A DNA stretch of 64,000 bases. Source: Pomphorhynchus laevis. Taxonomy: Eukaryota; Acanthocephala; Palaeacanthocephala; Echinorhynchida; Pomphorhynchidae. The stretch covers positions 29,779 through 93,778 of the forward strand of contig WNNJ02002007.1 in NCBI GenBank assembly GCA_012934845.2, in the 5' to 3' direction. A model generated the notes under the pieces. The model was not told the DNA's origin. It saw only the letters and a list, made by a program, of their open reading frames with translations, and made no database searches. This document shows, piece after piece, positions 1-8,901 of this stretch; within the stretch, counting starts at the first letter, position 1; each line of letters opens with the position of its first letter. The position numbers and the translations under genes were made by a program.

Positions 1-950
1 TGCATTTTGTTTAATAAAATAATTTCAAAACGGTTAATGTTGATTCTGAAATCGCATTTAAATAATGCTGATTCATTGATGCTGATTAATTAAATAGACA
101 CAAAAGTTGATTGATGAAGCTCAAATACATTTCCGATAGTGATACTACCGAATGTGAAATAGCGATCGTCAAAAGCATTACATTAAACCTAAAAATAAGC
201 TACTTTGAACATTTTTATGCATGACATCGAAAAGCAAATTAATATATACATACAATAACACATAAATAGAGAGAAAGCAGTGCGAACCTGAGAAAAAGCG
301 GCACAAAAATTGCAGCGACACTCGCAAACTACGAAGGGCGCAGATAAGCGTCGAACTTGTGAGTTTTAAAGCAGACTTTGGCTTTTTCTGTTAAAATATG
401 TGAAATTCAAATTTCAACGATGAAAAAGTTGGATGCTAAAATTGTCACTCGGTATCGCTTTGAGATTATGCTTTTAACTGCTTTCAGCTGTTATTTACGT
501 AGCAGACGCTGCTGTATTTGACTCCGTGTATAGAAAAGCTGAAAAAAAAACAGTCATGTCATCATCACTTAGATATTTCTGTTGGATTTTTCAAAGCGAA
601 ATTGTAATGCAGGCTTGTCTTTTTGTAACTTATGGGTGCATATGTCGAGCGATATATCACACACATATAGAGAGAGACAGAAATATATAGAGATAGGGAG
701 GATGTTGTTGCAGTATATTAGAATGTTGCAATTTCATTGTTTTCTTCGTTGTGCTGACATAAATAACAATTTGCTGCTGCATTCGATGTAGTAAATACAC
801 CTCTATTTCACTTACTACAGCATACATCACTGGGTGTGTGTATGTAAACAATTCACAGGGAGGCGAGCAAATAGTGGAAACATTTACAGAAAATAATCCT
901 TCATTTGGATATTGATTTTTCTACTGTAGAACATATTACGTTAGAATTAA
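1..950. other. Unassigned AT-rich sequence
   Basis: No coding region, RNA gene or repeat family recognised. Short open frames between 580 and 850 on both strands overlap each other and look like chance frames. Confidence 0.5.
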
Positions 951-954
951 CAAT

Positions 955-1045
955 ATCCACAAAATTATTATAATTATATAGTATAATTATAATATATATT
1001 ATATATTATAATATATATTATTATATATAATATATAATATTTCAA
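955..1045. repeat. AT-only palindromic microsatellite
   Basis: About 90 bases of almost pure A/T arranged as alternating ATAT/TATA tracts that can fold back on themselves. Confidence 0.7.
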
Positions 1046-1161
1046 TATATATCAAAACATCCATAGAGAAGCAGCAATAATGGATCGATTGAAACAGATG
1101 TCATAAATTAATAGCTAATTAAAAATGGAAACCGAAACTCGAAAACAGTTATTATTATAAA

Positions 1162-1222
1162 CAGTTATTGAACAACGTTTCGACAACTTGTCTTCGTCAG
1201 GCGGAACACTGAATAATAACTG
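1162..1222 (-). ncRNA. Hammerhead-like motif, PLE type
   Basis: On the minus strand the order is: distal stem I strand CAGTTATT (1222-1215), core CTGACGA (1200-1194), one extra A, stem II GACA-AGT-like loop-TGTC (1192-1182), GAAA (1181-1178), a 2-bp stem III C-G/A-T, cleavage base T (1174), then AATAACTG (1169-1162), which pairs with the distal strand. This is the order of a minimal type I hammerhead with a very short stem III. PLEs are known to carry such ribozymes. The extra base before stem II is not canonical, so activity is unproven. No PLE protein is left next to it. Confidence 0.5.
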
Positions 1223-1359
1223 TAAATAATACATTCGTGTTTCAGTTTCCATTCTATAATAAGCTTTATATAGACAGTTAAGATTTTTAAAACATATAGA
1301 CAATACAGGCATTTAAGCCTGTATTAAATTCATTTCGTGTCAGAAATGAATTTTTTACT

Positions 1360-1465
1360 GTCTTGGACAACTGAAGCGACCAGTGGGCACTTCATTATAC
1401 TGATTAGTGTTAAGAAGTACTTTATCAGTACTTTTCTAAAGTGGTCGTCTAGAAGTGACATGAAG
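1360..1465 (-). repeat. Interspersed repeat, copy 1
   Basis: The reverse complement matches 10752-10855 over most of its length (shared blocks include GTCACTTCTAGACGACCA and the ACTGG..CG..TTCAGTTG side). It codes for nothing recognisable. Confidence 0.55.
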
Positions 1466-1691
1466 CATACAGTTCGTAGATCAAGCTTATTTATAAAAAC
1501 ATTCACGTAGTTTAATTTCTGTTTATTTAAATTTTCAAATTAATCATGGAATGATCCTCAGCAGCCACTTCTTCCATACATATATATACCTAACAACTAT
1601 TCTATGTGTATTCTTTAGTTTGAAATCACAAAGATCAATTGAAATTGGGACTGGTGATCATGCGATGGATTTTTATATTTTTATTGAAAAG

Positions 1692-1852
1692 TTGCTAGGT
1701 CACACAAGGCGACTTTCACATTGAAAACCAGCTACATAATCATTTCTTCATGATTTTTAATTCCATGAAAATGGAATTGAAAGTAGACCTAAAAGGTGGC
1801 CCATATAAATAGCTGGTTTTCAATGCGAAAATCGCCTTGTGTGACCTAGCAA
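1692..1852. mobile_element. MITE-like inverted-repeat element
   Basis: A 161-bp unit with 43-bp terminal inverted repeats, the left arm beginning TTGCTAGGTCACACAAGG, and only two mismatches between arms. No internal coding capacity. The layout fits a non-autonomous DNA transposon. No target duplication was convincingly seen. A related arm lies at about 1946-1987, and a weaker one near 2667. Confidence 0.6.
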
Positions 1853-1945
1853 ATATTCTATATATATTTCACACAACCGGACTTGACTCGAACCTATAAT
1901 GGTGGTGCACGGATGCGCTTGTAAGCAAACATTGTATAATCAATT

Positions 1946-1987
1946 TTGCTAGATTACAAAGTTGATTTTGCATTAGAAACCAGATAC
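1946..1987 (+). repeat. Diverged arm of the 1692 MITE family
   Basis: TTGCTAGATTACAAAG followed by a TTGATTTTGCATTAGAAACCAG-like stretch aligns with the left arm of the 1692 element at about 75% by eye. A matching right arm was not found nearby. Confidence 0.45.
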
Positions 1988-2044
1988 AGTATCATGCCTT
2001 CGTTACTTTCAGCTTAATACTCATTGACTCACATCATACCATAT

Positions 2045-2560
2045 TTTAGACTGAATTATTGTTATCGTTTCGTTCAATACTGCCGTGCAATGGCACACCC
2101 AGACTCTTAAGAAGGCTGTGCACCTCAATGATTTTTTGAACACTATTTGCACTTTTATATTCGAACTTAGGTTCTTTCAATCGGTGGGTATACGCCTTTC
2201 CGACTAGGCTAACTATACAGTACACTTAGAAATTCTTCAGTATATAAAACATTCAATGTAATGAATTTATGAAATCGTATTTTCCGATGTTGACATATTG
2301 GTATTGTTTTGTCCGCTACTGCCGTGCAACAGTACACCCGGACTCAACAGAAGGATTTGTACCTTCTTTATTTGTATATATAAATAAAGTATGTCAGCCT
2401 ATGCTTTACTTTTTACTTTGAATGAATAAGAACCTAGGTTCGAAGAACCTATGTTATTCCAATCGTTTTGTTTACTCCTAACCATCCAGTACAGCTAAAA
2501 ATTCTTCAGTATATGAAACATTTAATGTAATGAATTTCTGAAACCGCATTTTCCGAGATG
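2045..2560 (+). repeat. Diverged tandem duplication, unit about 260 bp
   Basis: Two successive units share ordered landmarks: CTGCCGTGCAA (about 2085 and 2322), AATTCTTCAGTATAT (about 2231 and 2499), and AATGTAATGAATTT followed by TTTTCCGA. They differ by many substitutions and small indels. No coding function is seen. Confidence 0.6.
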
Positions 2561-2872
2561 CATTCAAAGCATTTTTTCTTTATATTTTACACTGATATAA
2601 TCAGAAGATCACAGAATAGGTGCTGGTGATCCTTTGATTGATTATTTCAATTATTTGCTTATTTTGATAGATCACACAATGTGATTTCTCAACAGTGTTA
2701 TATATTCCTATATATCGGTATATAAATATTAACCTGTATATATCTACCTAGATATATATAATTTGCAAAAATAATTTACAATTGACAATAAATCATTGAA
2801 TTGCAAAGCAGTAATAAATTAAATAAGCTAACTGAGTCCTCAACTTCACTCAACTTGGAAATTTTTGTGACA

Positions 2873-2960
2873 ACAACGTAATTTCAATGATAACAACGTA
2901 TTTCAATGATAACAACGTATTTCAATGATATTTCAATTTGAATGATAAAAACGTATTTCA
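2873..2960 (+). repeat. Short tandem array, 19-bp unit
   Basis: About four copies of a unit built on AACAACGTATTTCAATGAT. The sequence TTCAATGATAACAA recurs at about 3246, just after the hammerhead, so the region between may be an insertion into this array. Confidence 0.65.
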
Positions 2961-3167
2961 CGCGGAATGATCTCACTCTCTTGAGATTCATGATTTAAGT
3001 TAGCCGATATTCAAGAGAACTGCTTGGCATTTGCTAGTGCTTTTGCTAATGATCCTATTTGGTGAAGCAGTAGTGCTGATTTAGCACTCAATGTGAAGTT
3101 ACCAGAAATCTTTCTGGTACTTCATACACATGACTCGTGTGCCGTCTGCCAGTCCTCCTCTGCATCC

Positions 3168-3245
3168 ATTAGTGGGCGGGATTTAGCACTGATGAGCCAT
3201 TGTGATGACGAAACGGTACTTGCTACTGTTCTTCCGCGTCTGGCT
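3168..3245 (+). ncRNA. Hammerhead ribozyme motif
   Basis: Core CTGATGA at 3189-3195. Stem II at 3196-3209 begins with G and ends with C, contains CAT/ATG and has one C-A mismatch. GAAA is at 3210-3213. Stem III A-C-G-G-T-A/T-A-C-T-G-T (3213-3229) has loop CTTGC and one G-U pair, with cleavage base T at 3230. Outer stem I halves GCGGGA (3176-3181) and TTCCGC (about 3232-3237) can pair, but the part of stem I next to the core is imperfect. Catalytic core residues are canonical. Hammerheads of this kind occur in animal SINE-like repeats, PLEs and retrozymes. A 60-codon open frame over the same bases is probably chance. Confidence 0.65.
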
Positions 3246-3299
3246 TCAATGATAACAAAATACTTTAGAGAATAATGTAACTTTAAAAATATAAATATT

Positions 3300-4080
3300 T
3301 CAGTATGATATATTAGAATATTTCATATTATAAGATTTTATATAATTTATATCAAGATGAATAATAATCTGAAATTAAAAATAAAAATCATTTTTTATGA
3401 ATTGACTAATAAATAACAGACGTTGAATCAGAATAAGGATTAGAGGTCATCAGGAGGAACTGCTATGTTATCAGGTTTCGGCCCCAAACTCCTCTACCCA
3501 ACATAGCAGCGGGGCCAAATACATGCTAATGATGTATTTCCTCTGATAAAACTATCTAGTATCTTATTCTAATACAAAGTATATTATTTATTATCCATCC
3601 ATAAAAATTTGCCACTTAAGAGTTTAAATTTATTCTTTATATTATTGTGTTGATTTATATATTTTACTATTTTCTGCTTGATGTTATTTTTATAGTAACC
3701 TAGTTTAAAATATGTATCTATTAAATTATTTAAATGATTTTGAAGAAAGCCAATATCATTACATATTGTTGCAATTCTTAAAATTTCATTATTTAATGTA
3801 TTATATTTTATATTATATGGTATGCATGAATGCTCATGCAAAAATATGTTTCTTGTAAATTTAAATATGTCATCTTTACGATATAAATTAATAGTAGTTT
3901 TAGTTAATGTTAATTTAATGTTCATATCTAGATTTACACCTTCTTTATCATTAATATTGGTTTTATTAAGAATGAGGCTTATTTTATTATTATTCCCCTT
4001 TTATTATGTTAAAAGGGGAATTGGATTAATGGCTGTTATGGATTATTCCTTAAATCATAAAATAGAATTTTAAAAAAGAT
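3300..4080 (-). pseudogene. PLE family N, copy N1: thumb end and 3' region
   Basis: A minus-strand frame at 3925-3584 (113 codons) begins MNIKLTLTKTTINLYRKDD and ends FLWMDNK. It equals the C-terminal part, after the RT catalytic motif, of the longer copy at 60.3-62.9 kb. The start methionine is internal to the ancestral protein. The frame is followed by the conserved 3' fold (3430-3570). Upstream RT motifs are missing here, so the copy is dead. Confidence 0.7.
3430..3570 (-). ncRNA. Conserved 3' RNA fold of PLE family N (S1)
   Basis: Nested helices AGAATAAG (3430-3437) with CTTATTCT (3563-3570) and AGAGG (3442-3446) with CCTCT (3540-3544) enclose a small hairpin TACAT/ATGTA and two interleaved helices: TGCTATGTT (3461-3469) with AACATAGCA (3500-3508), and GGCCCC (3480-3485) with GGGGCC (3511-3516). 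The last two cross, giving a pseudoknot scheme. Hammerhead-like words CTGATGA and GAAA are present, but not in canonical order. The same fold follows the protein in several other N copies. Confidence 0.6.
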
Positions 4081-4800
4081 TATAAAATAGGGCTCGATAG
4101 GAGTAAAGTGATTTTGGTTAATAATGATTTTGCCAACTTTTATTAATTATAAATTGCCAATAATATTTTGTTCCATGTTACTCCTTATTTTAAAGGTAAA
4201 AAATAAGACAATCAGTTGAACAGAAAAATATAATAGCTCATGTTTTATAATTGTGCAAAAAAATAAAATTTTAAAGTTTATTAATTTAATTAAATTTTGT
4301 TCTTATTATACACTATAGACTTAAGATCATCTTACAAAATGACATCAATATTTGATTCATCGTTTCTTAAATACGATGTAATAAGTACCTTCATATTAAA
4401 TGTACAATTTAGTATTCATAATTTTCATTATTCACGCATAGTCAAAATAAAATAAAAATGCATCTTTGCTTATTTTATGCTATACAAGAATTCAAAATTA
4501 TGCAACCAGATTGTCGATACATGTTCATTTTTCTATATAGTGATTATATAGAAATATAATCAAATCATTAACTAAATGTCTAATGATAAAAATATAAAGA
4601 TTAAATATTTATTAAATATTTAATAAATATTAAATATTTATTTATATAAATAATATTTATTAAATATAAAATATTTATATTTAAATTTAAATATAATTAT
4701 ATATAATATAATTTTATAATTATATTATAAAATTATAAAGAAATATAATCAAAAAATGATAAAAATATAAAAATTTGCAAATAAACACATTAATTGGAAA
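4080..4800. other. AT-rich spacer
   Basis: No gene recognised. 4560-4740 is nearly pure A/T with self-complementary runs such as AAATATTTA. The left edge may hold decayed N-element sequence. Confidence 0.45.
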
Positions 4801-4834
4801 TATTTAAACAAAATCAGATTTTTTATCAGATTTA

Positions 4835-5170
4835 TTTGATGGTTTAAGTTTTGTAAGATAGGCTTAACGGTTATTAAATAATTTAGCTTTTGCGTATGAA
4901 GACAAAGTTATTACTAGCTTTATCAATAGTTGTTATTATATAGTTATCCTTTAATTTAGTAAGTTCTTTATACATATCTTTATTAATTTTATCTTTTCTT
5001 TTATAATTGTTTGTTATTTTCATTTTATTTTTAATTTTATCAAATATATAATCTTTCCAAATTTTTATCTTAGATATATTCGAGCTTTCACTATTAATCA
5101 GCTTACTAAAGTAATCATTTAAGTTATTATATAACGAATTGTAAATTTTATTTTTGTCGTTATTATTATT
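4835..5170 (-). pseudogene. PLE family N fragment: start of RT domain
   Basis: The reverse complement matches 61370-61620 of copy N7 almost base for base (region coding KMKITNNYKRKDKIN and LKDNYIITIDKASNNFVF). A short piece at 4835-4870 matches 62140-62165, so an internal segment has been deleted. Stops and indels break the frame. Probably part of the same insertion as N1. Confidence 0.65.
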
Positions 5171-5279
5171 TAATGTTTGTTATTTTCATTTTCTTTTAAA
5201 ATTGTGCTTGGTTTAATTTTAATCTTGTTTTCATTTTATTTTTAATTTTATCAAATATATAATCTTTCCAATGTTTATC

Positions 5280-5530
5280 TTAGATATCAAATCAGCTAAC
5301 TGAGTCTACGTATTTAATATATCATTATAAACCAAACAAAACATAAATTGACTAATAAATAACAGACGTTGTATCAGAATAAGAATTAGAGGTCATCAGG
5401 AGGAACTGCTATGCTATCAGGTTTCGGCCCCTAACTCCTCTACCCAACATAGCAGCGGGGCCAAATACATGCTAATGATGTATTTCCTCTGAAATAACTA
5501 TCTAGTATCTTATTCTAATACAAAGTATAT
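5280..5530 (-). mobile_element. PLE family N, copy N2: 3' end with RNA fold
   Basis: Contains the family 3' terminus (reverse complement of ACTCAGTTAGCTGATTT at about 5290-5306) and the whole 3' fold at about 5380-5520 with GGCCCC/GGGGCC and GCTATG/CATAGC intact. The protein end is missing: after 5530 the sequence jumps to another fragment. Confidence 0.65.
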
Positions 5531-5574
5531 TATTTATTATAAAATAATATTATTATCTAGTATAGTTATCTACT

Positions 5575-5665
5575 ATATTCGAGCTTTCACTATTAATCAG
5601 CTTACTAAAGTAATCATTTAAGTTATTATATAACGAATTGTAAATTTCATTTTTGTCGATGATAA
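5575..5665 (-). pseudogene. PLE family N fragment repeated from 5085-5160
   Basis: Near-identical to 5085-5160 (ATTCGAGCTTTCACTATTAA and following). It lies on the 5' side of N2, which suggests N2 is an internally deleted copy joined directly from the RT start to the 3' region. Confidence 0.55.
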
Positions 5666-5669
5666 AATA

Positions 5670-6480
5670 AAGTACTACTTTGTAATAAAGTACTCATTTT
5701 AATACTAATTTTTCGTTTTTAATTTGCAGAAGAAATTCTTAATAATTAAAGTTTATATTTTAATCAATAAACGCAAAGAAAAGTCGAATTAGGAAAACAT
5801 GAGAATATCGTTGTGGTAATCTACCAGCTATATAAATTGAAGGATGGCAAATTGACTTACAAAAAACGTTTCTTGATTTTTTAAATAAATGTTTGTTAGT
5901 TAAGTTTTTTAGGAACAGAATATTTAAAAATATTTTAAATGTTATAAATGTTTGAAGTTTAAAGTTTGTTAAGATAACTGAATTAAATTATCGAAAGTTT
6001 TATTTTGAATTAATTTTTTTAAATGATATTTTAAACGATATTATTATTTAAAAAAGTACTATTTATTATTTTAAAAAATAGTTTAAAATATATTATTTAA
6101 AAATAATGTTATAAAATGTATTATTATTTAGAAACTGACAAATTATTATTTAAAAATGATCTCTTAAAAATATTGTAATTTCAAAAATTACGGATTATTA
6201 TTTAAAAATAATCTTTAAAAAATAGTATTATTTAAAAGTCAACAAAAGCATTATTATTGAACGTATGTGTTTTAAATCCCATGCCACAGTTTTATTCCCA
6301 GATAAATCAACCAACGCATACCACGAGTCCTGAAAAGTAACGATTAATAGTAATGATTTGAACGATTATTATTGTATTCTTTTTGTCATGCCAAAACGTG
6401 GTTGTTCAAGTATTTATTCGCAACTGATCTTGAAACAAATAGCGTGTTTTGTTAAAAATATTAAACAATATGGTATACAA
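5670..6480. other. AT-rich spacer
   Basis: No gene seen. 5990-6260 contains repeated words of the type TTATTTAAAAATAAT, giving short local repeats. Confidence 0.45.
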
Positions 6481-6485
6481 TAACA

Positions 6486-7790
6486 TTATTGAGAGATCAC
6501 TATGCATCTTATCCAAACGACTGGCTTGATTTGCTGTTTTTTAAGAAAAGATTCCTCAATTTCTGCTAGATATAGGTTTGCATAGACCGGTGCTACAGCA
6601 GTTCCCATTGTTGTTCCTTGTACTTGCTCAAAGAAGTGTTCCTGAAACTTAAAAATATTATTTTCCAAGACAATCTTTAGTAAGTTTAGTGTCGATGCAA
6701 TCTTTTCTTTTGGGTAATCCGCGTTTGACATTCGTGCTTCAACTAATCGTATACCGTTGTCATTATTAATTGATGTGTATAGAGATTGGACGTCTAGAGT
6801 TGCTAATATTATAGGCATTTCTGCATTAAAAGTGTTCTCTAATGCCGTTAATTTACATATTACATCATCGCTGCTGTTTACAAAAGAATCCACGTTTTTT
6901 AGAAGATCTTTGAGTTGTTTGTGTAGGTACTTCGACAGTAGCTCTGTTGGCATATTGCAGTTAGATATTATAGGTCTACCTGGGCATGGCATAATTTCCT
7001 TATGAATCTTAGGTAGCATGTAAAATTTTCCGGGGCTGCTTACTCTATTAATCAAAAGCTTACTTACTTTCTCTTCTATTAGTTCTAAAATACCAATCTC
7101 AACCTTTTCTTTTCTTTTAAGTACATCTTCTAATGTAATTTCCCGGTAAGATTCTGATTCTAGTTGTCGATTTGCTTCAATTAAATAATCCTTTGTATCC
7201 CATATTACAATATTGCCCCCTTTGTCTGCTGGTTTTATAATTATATCAGGGTTATTTCGAAGTTCTTTCAAAGCGTTATGTTGCGATCTTGAGATGTTCG
7301 GCACGTAGTTGTTATTTGGAGTTATTGACGTATATTTCCTTAAGGCTTGATGATTGAAAAACCTTTTTGTCATTACGGATCTTAAGTTGTCATCGTGCAC
7401 GTTCTTAAAAGCTTCATGACCAGCACGTTCTACTGATTCATACATATCTTGTCGACTAAATTCTCTAGGAGTGGTAACGAAGTTCAATCCCAAATTCAAC
7501 AAATCATATTGTTCTTGTGTTAATTCTGTTTTTGATAAGTTAATTACCAGGCTTTTGTTTTCATGATTTTCACGTTTAATTTCGTTTTTCGTTCGTAGTC
7601 TCGTTTTCTTCTTTCGACATCTCCGATTTGGGTGATATTCGATGTTTCGCAGTTCAATAACGTGTACTTGTTTGTTGTTTTGAGTTTTTAATTTTTTACA
7701 TTTGCGCTTTAACAACGTATTGTATAGATCGGAATCAACATCATTTTGGCTAGTGTTCGTAACGTACCCGTAAAGTCTCGAATTATTCAA
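6486..7790 (-). pseudogene. Canonical PLE (family P), copy P1: reverse transcriptase, truncated
   Basis: An open frame of 434 codons encodes most of a Penelope-type RT: a basic N-terminal part, IIIKPADKGGNIVIWD near residue 200, FYMLPKIHKEIMPCPGRP near 270, ATLDVQSLYTSIN near 345 and GTTMGTAVAPVYANLYLAE near 400. These follow the order of RT motifs in PLEs. The frame stops right after WIRCI, where the catalytic aspartates should follow, because the element is cut at about 6500. The plus-strand copy at 8.9-9.7 kb is nearly identical and continues with the DD motif. The truncation makes P1 inactive. Known PLE RTs copy RNA at nicked target DNA. Confidence 0.8.
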
Positions 7791-8116
7791 ATAAAGTTTT
7801 GTTCTGCTGCAAATTTGATTGCCATAAAACGAGATTGAAGAGACTCTCGCTTCTTATCAGGTATAAGAGACCAGTTAACTTCTAACTCTTCGCGGATCAT
7901 CAGTCCTCGCGGCGTTACTGCGTGTTTGCTGCAATACTGTAGATATTGTCGATGTGCCAAGCAATTCGTAAATACTCTTTTACACGGGAGCCGTATATGG
8001 GCTTCTTTCATATTTATAGGTAAAATCGAATTTGATTTACACCCGCGTTGTTGGATCATTTTAAGATGCTTTAATATTTGAAAAATCAGTATCCAAAAGA
8101 GGAAAAAATACAACAA
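7787..8116 (-). CDS. PLE family P leader segment
   Basis: A 109-codon frame directly upstream of, and out of frame with, the P1 RT; their ends overlap by 4 nt. It contains QYLQYCSKHAVTPRGLMI, which resembles the N-terminal region of canonical PLE proteins, so the two frames were probably one ORF that suffered a frameshift. The first 30 residues are hydrophobic and probably untranslated leader. The bases 8000-8070 are the terminal repeat found again at 10583-10645 and 11149-11208. Confidence 0.5.
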   Translation of the reverse strand: MLYFFLFWILIFQILKHLKMIQQRGCKSNSILPINMKEAHIRLPCKRVFTNCLAHRQYLQYCSKHAVTPRGLMIREELEVNWSLIPDKKRESLQSRFMAIKFAAEQNFI

Positions 8117-8129
8117 GAGTATTATTTAA

Positions 8130-8165
8130 TTAAAACGTTTCGGCACAATGCCTTCTTCAGTTTTT
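8130..8165 (-). ncRNA. Hammerhead-like motif in PLE family P terminal repeat
   Basis: Minus-strand order: CTGAAGA (8160-8154), extra A, stem II GGCA-TTG-TGCC (8152-8142), GAAA (8141-8138), C-G-T, then T. Position 7 of the core may be any base, so CTGAAGA is acceptable. Stem I beside the core is weak (A/T only). It sits between the GIY-YIG end of one PLE copy and the leader of the next, as expected for a ribozyme in a PLE pseudo-LTR. Confidence 0.5.
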
Positions 8166-8220
8166 GCTTACACACAACATCAAAACTACAGCGTTTGCAA
8201 CTTTATATTAAATTTTGTCA

Positions 8221-8650
8221 TTATTCACCACGGAAGAACTTCTCGACTTTATGGTGGTTTTTTCTTTTATAAAAGTCATACTTATTTTCATCATTTAGCA
8301 TTTTGTCCGTCATAAGTTGTCCTATCCAGTAGTCTTCTACTGTTGTACGTTCACAGTGTCCTTTGATATCTGCGCTGATTATTGTTGTAACGAACTCATG
8401 TGACGGGTATTCTATACAGTGCGCTACTACACCGTCCGTGTTAAATTTTTTAGGAACATTGTCATCATATATTGACACTTTGTAATTTTCATTTATACCC
8501 GAGATTGATGACTTGATATCTGCCCTTCGATTTGTTAATCGGTCTTTCAATTGGCGTTTTGTTTCACCAACATATTGTTGTTTACAACTCTTACAGGTTG
8601 CTAGATATACTACTCCTTCACTTTTACACGAATAATTTCCTTTGATCTTG
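8221..8650 (-). pseudogene. PLE family P: C-terminal GIY-YIG endonuclease domain
   Basis: Minus-strand translation from about 8640 reads NYSCKSEGVVYLATCKSC then KQQYVGETKRQLKDR: the GVVY and YVG words are the two signature halves of GIY-YIG nucleases, with a CxxC knuckle between. It continues through VEDYWIGQL (the downstream Glu-containing helix) to a stop at 8221. In canonical EN+ PLEs this domain follows the RT and nicks target DNA. The RT that belonged to it is missing because the sequence switches strand at about 8655. A head-to-tail neighbour (P1) follows on the same strand. Confidence 0.75.
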
Positions 8651-8659
8651 TATTGTGAA

Positions 8660-8900
8660 CTTTAAATGTGCAATCTTACTTATCACCTACAAAAACGAGG
8701 ATATGCAAACAGGTTAATATATGAGAGTATAAATAGAGCACGAGCACAAAGTAGACAAACACTTCTAAATAAAAAGAAAAGAGATCCAAAAGCAAATAAA
8801 AGTATATGCTATGTATCCACAATGTTCCACCCAGCTCTTAAAACACTTCCGAATGATCTATTGCGAGCTTTTAAGGAAGTATCAATAATAAATCCAAATT
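8660..8900 (+). pseudogene. PLE family P fragment: region after the RT
   Basis: Encodes MCNLTYHLQKRGYANRLI and then FHPALKTLPNDLLRAFKEVS, identical in plan to 9847-10075. It abuts the minus-strand GIY-YIG piece (strand switch at about 8655) and is joined at about 8902 directly to an RT start, so the order is scrambled. Confidence 0.7.
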
Positions 8901-8901
8901 A

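Noticed and set aside
3093-3275. 60-codon open frame with two Cys and several His
   Set aside because: It overlaps the hammerhead motif and has no recognised domain or splice context; more likely a chance frame.
3430-3570. Canonical HDV-type ribozyme in the PLE N 3' fold
   Set aside because: The helix order is similar, but no P3/P4 hairpins or catalytic C context are evident; kept only as an unclassified pseudoknot-like fold.
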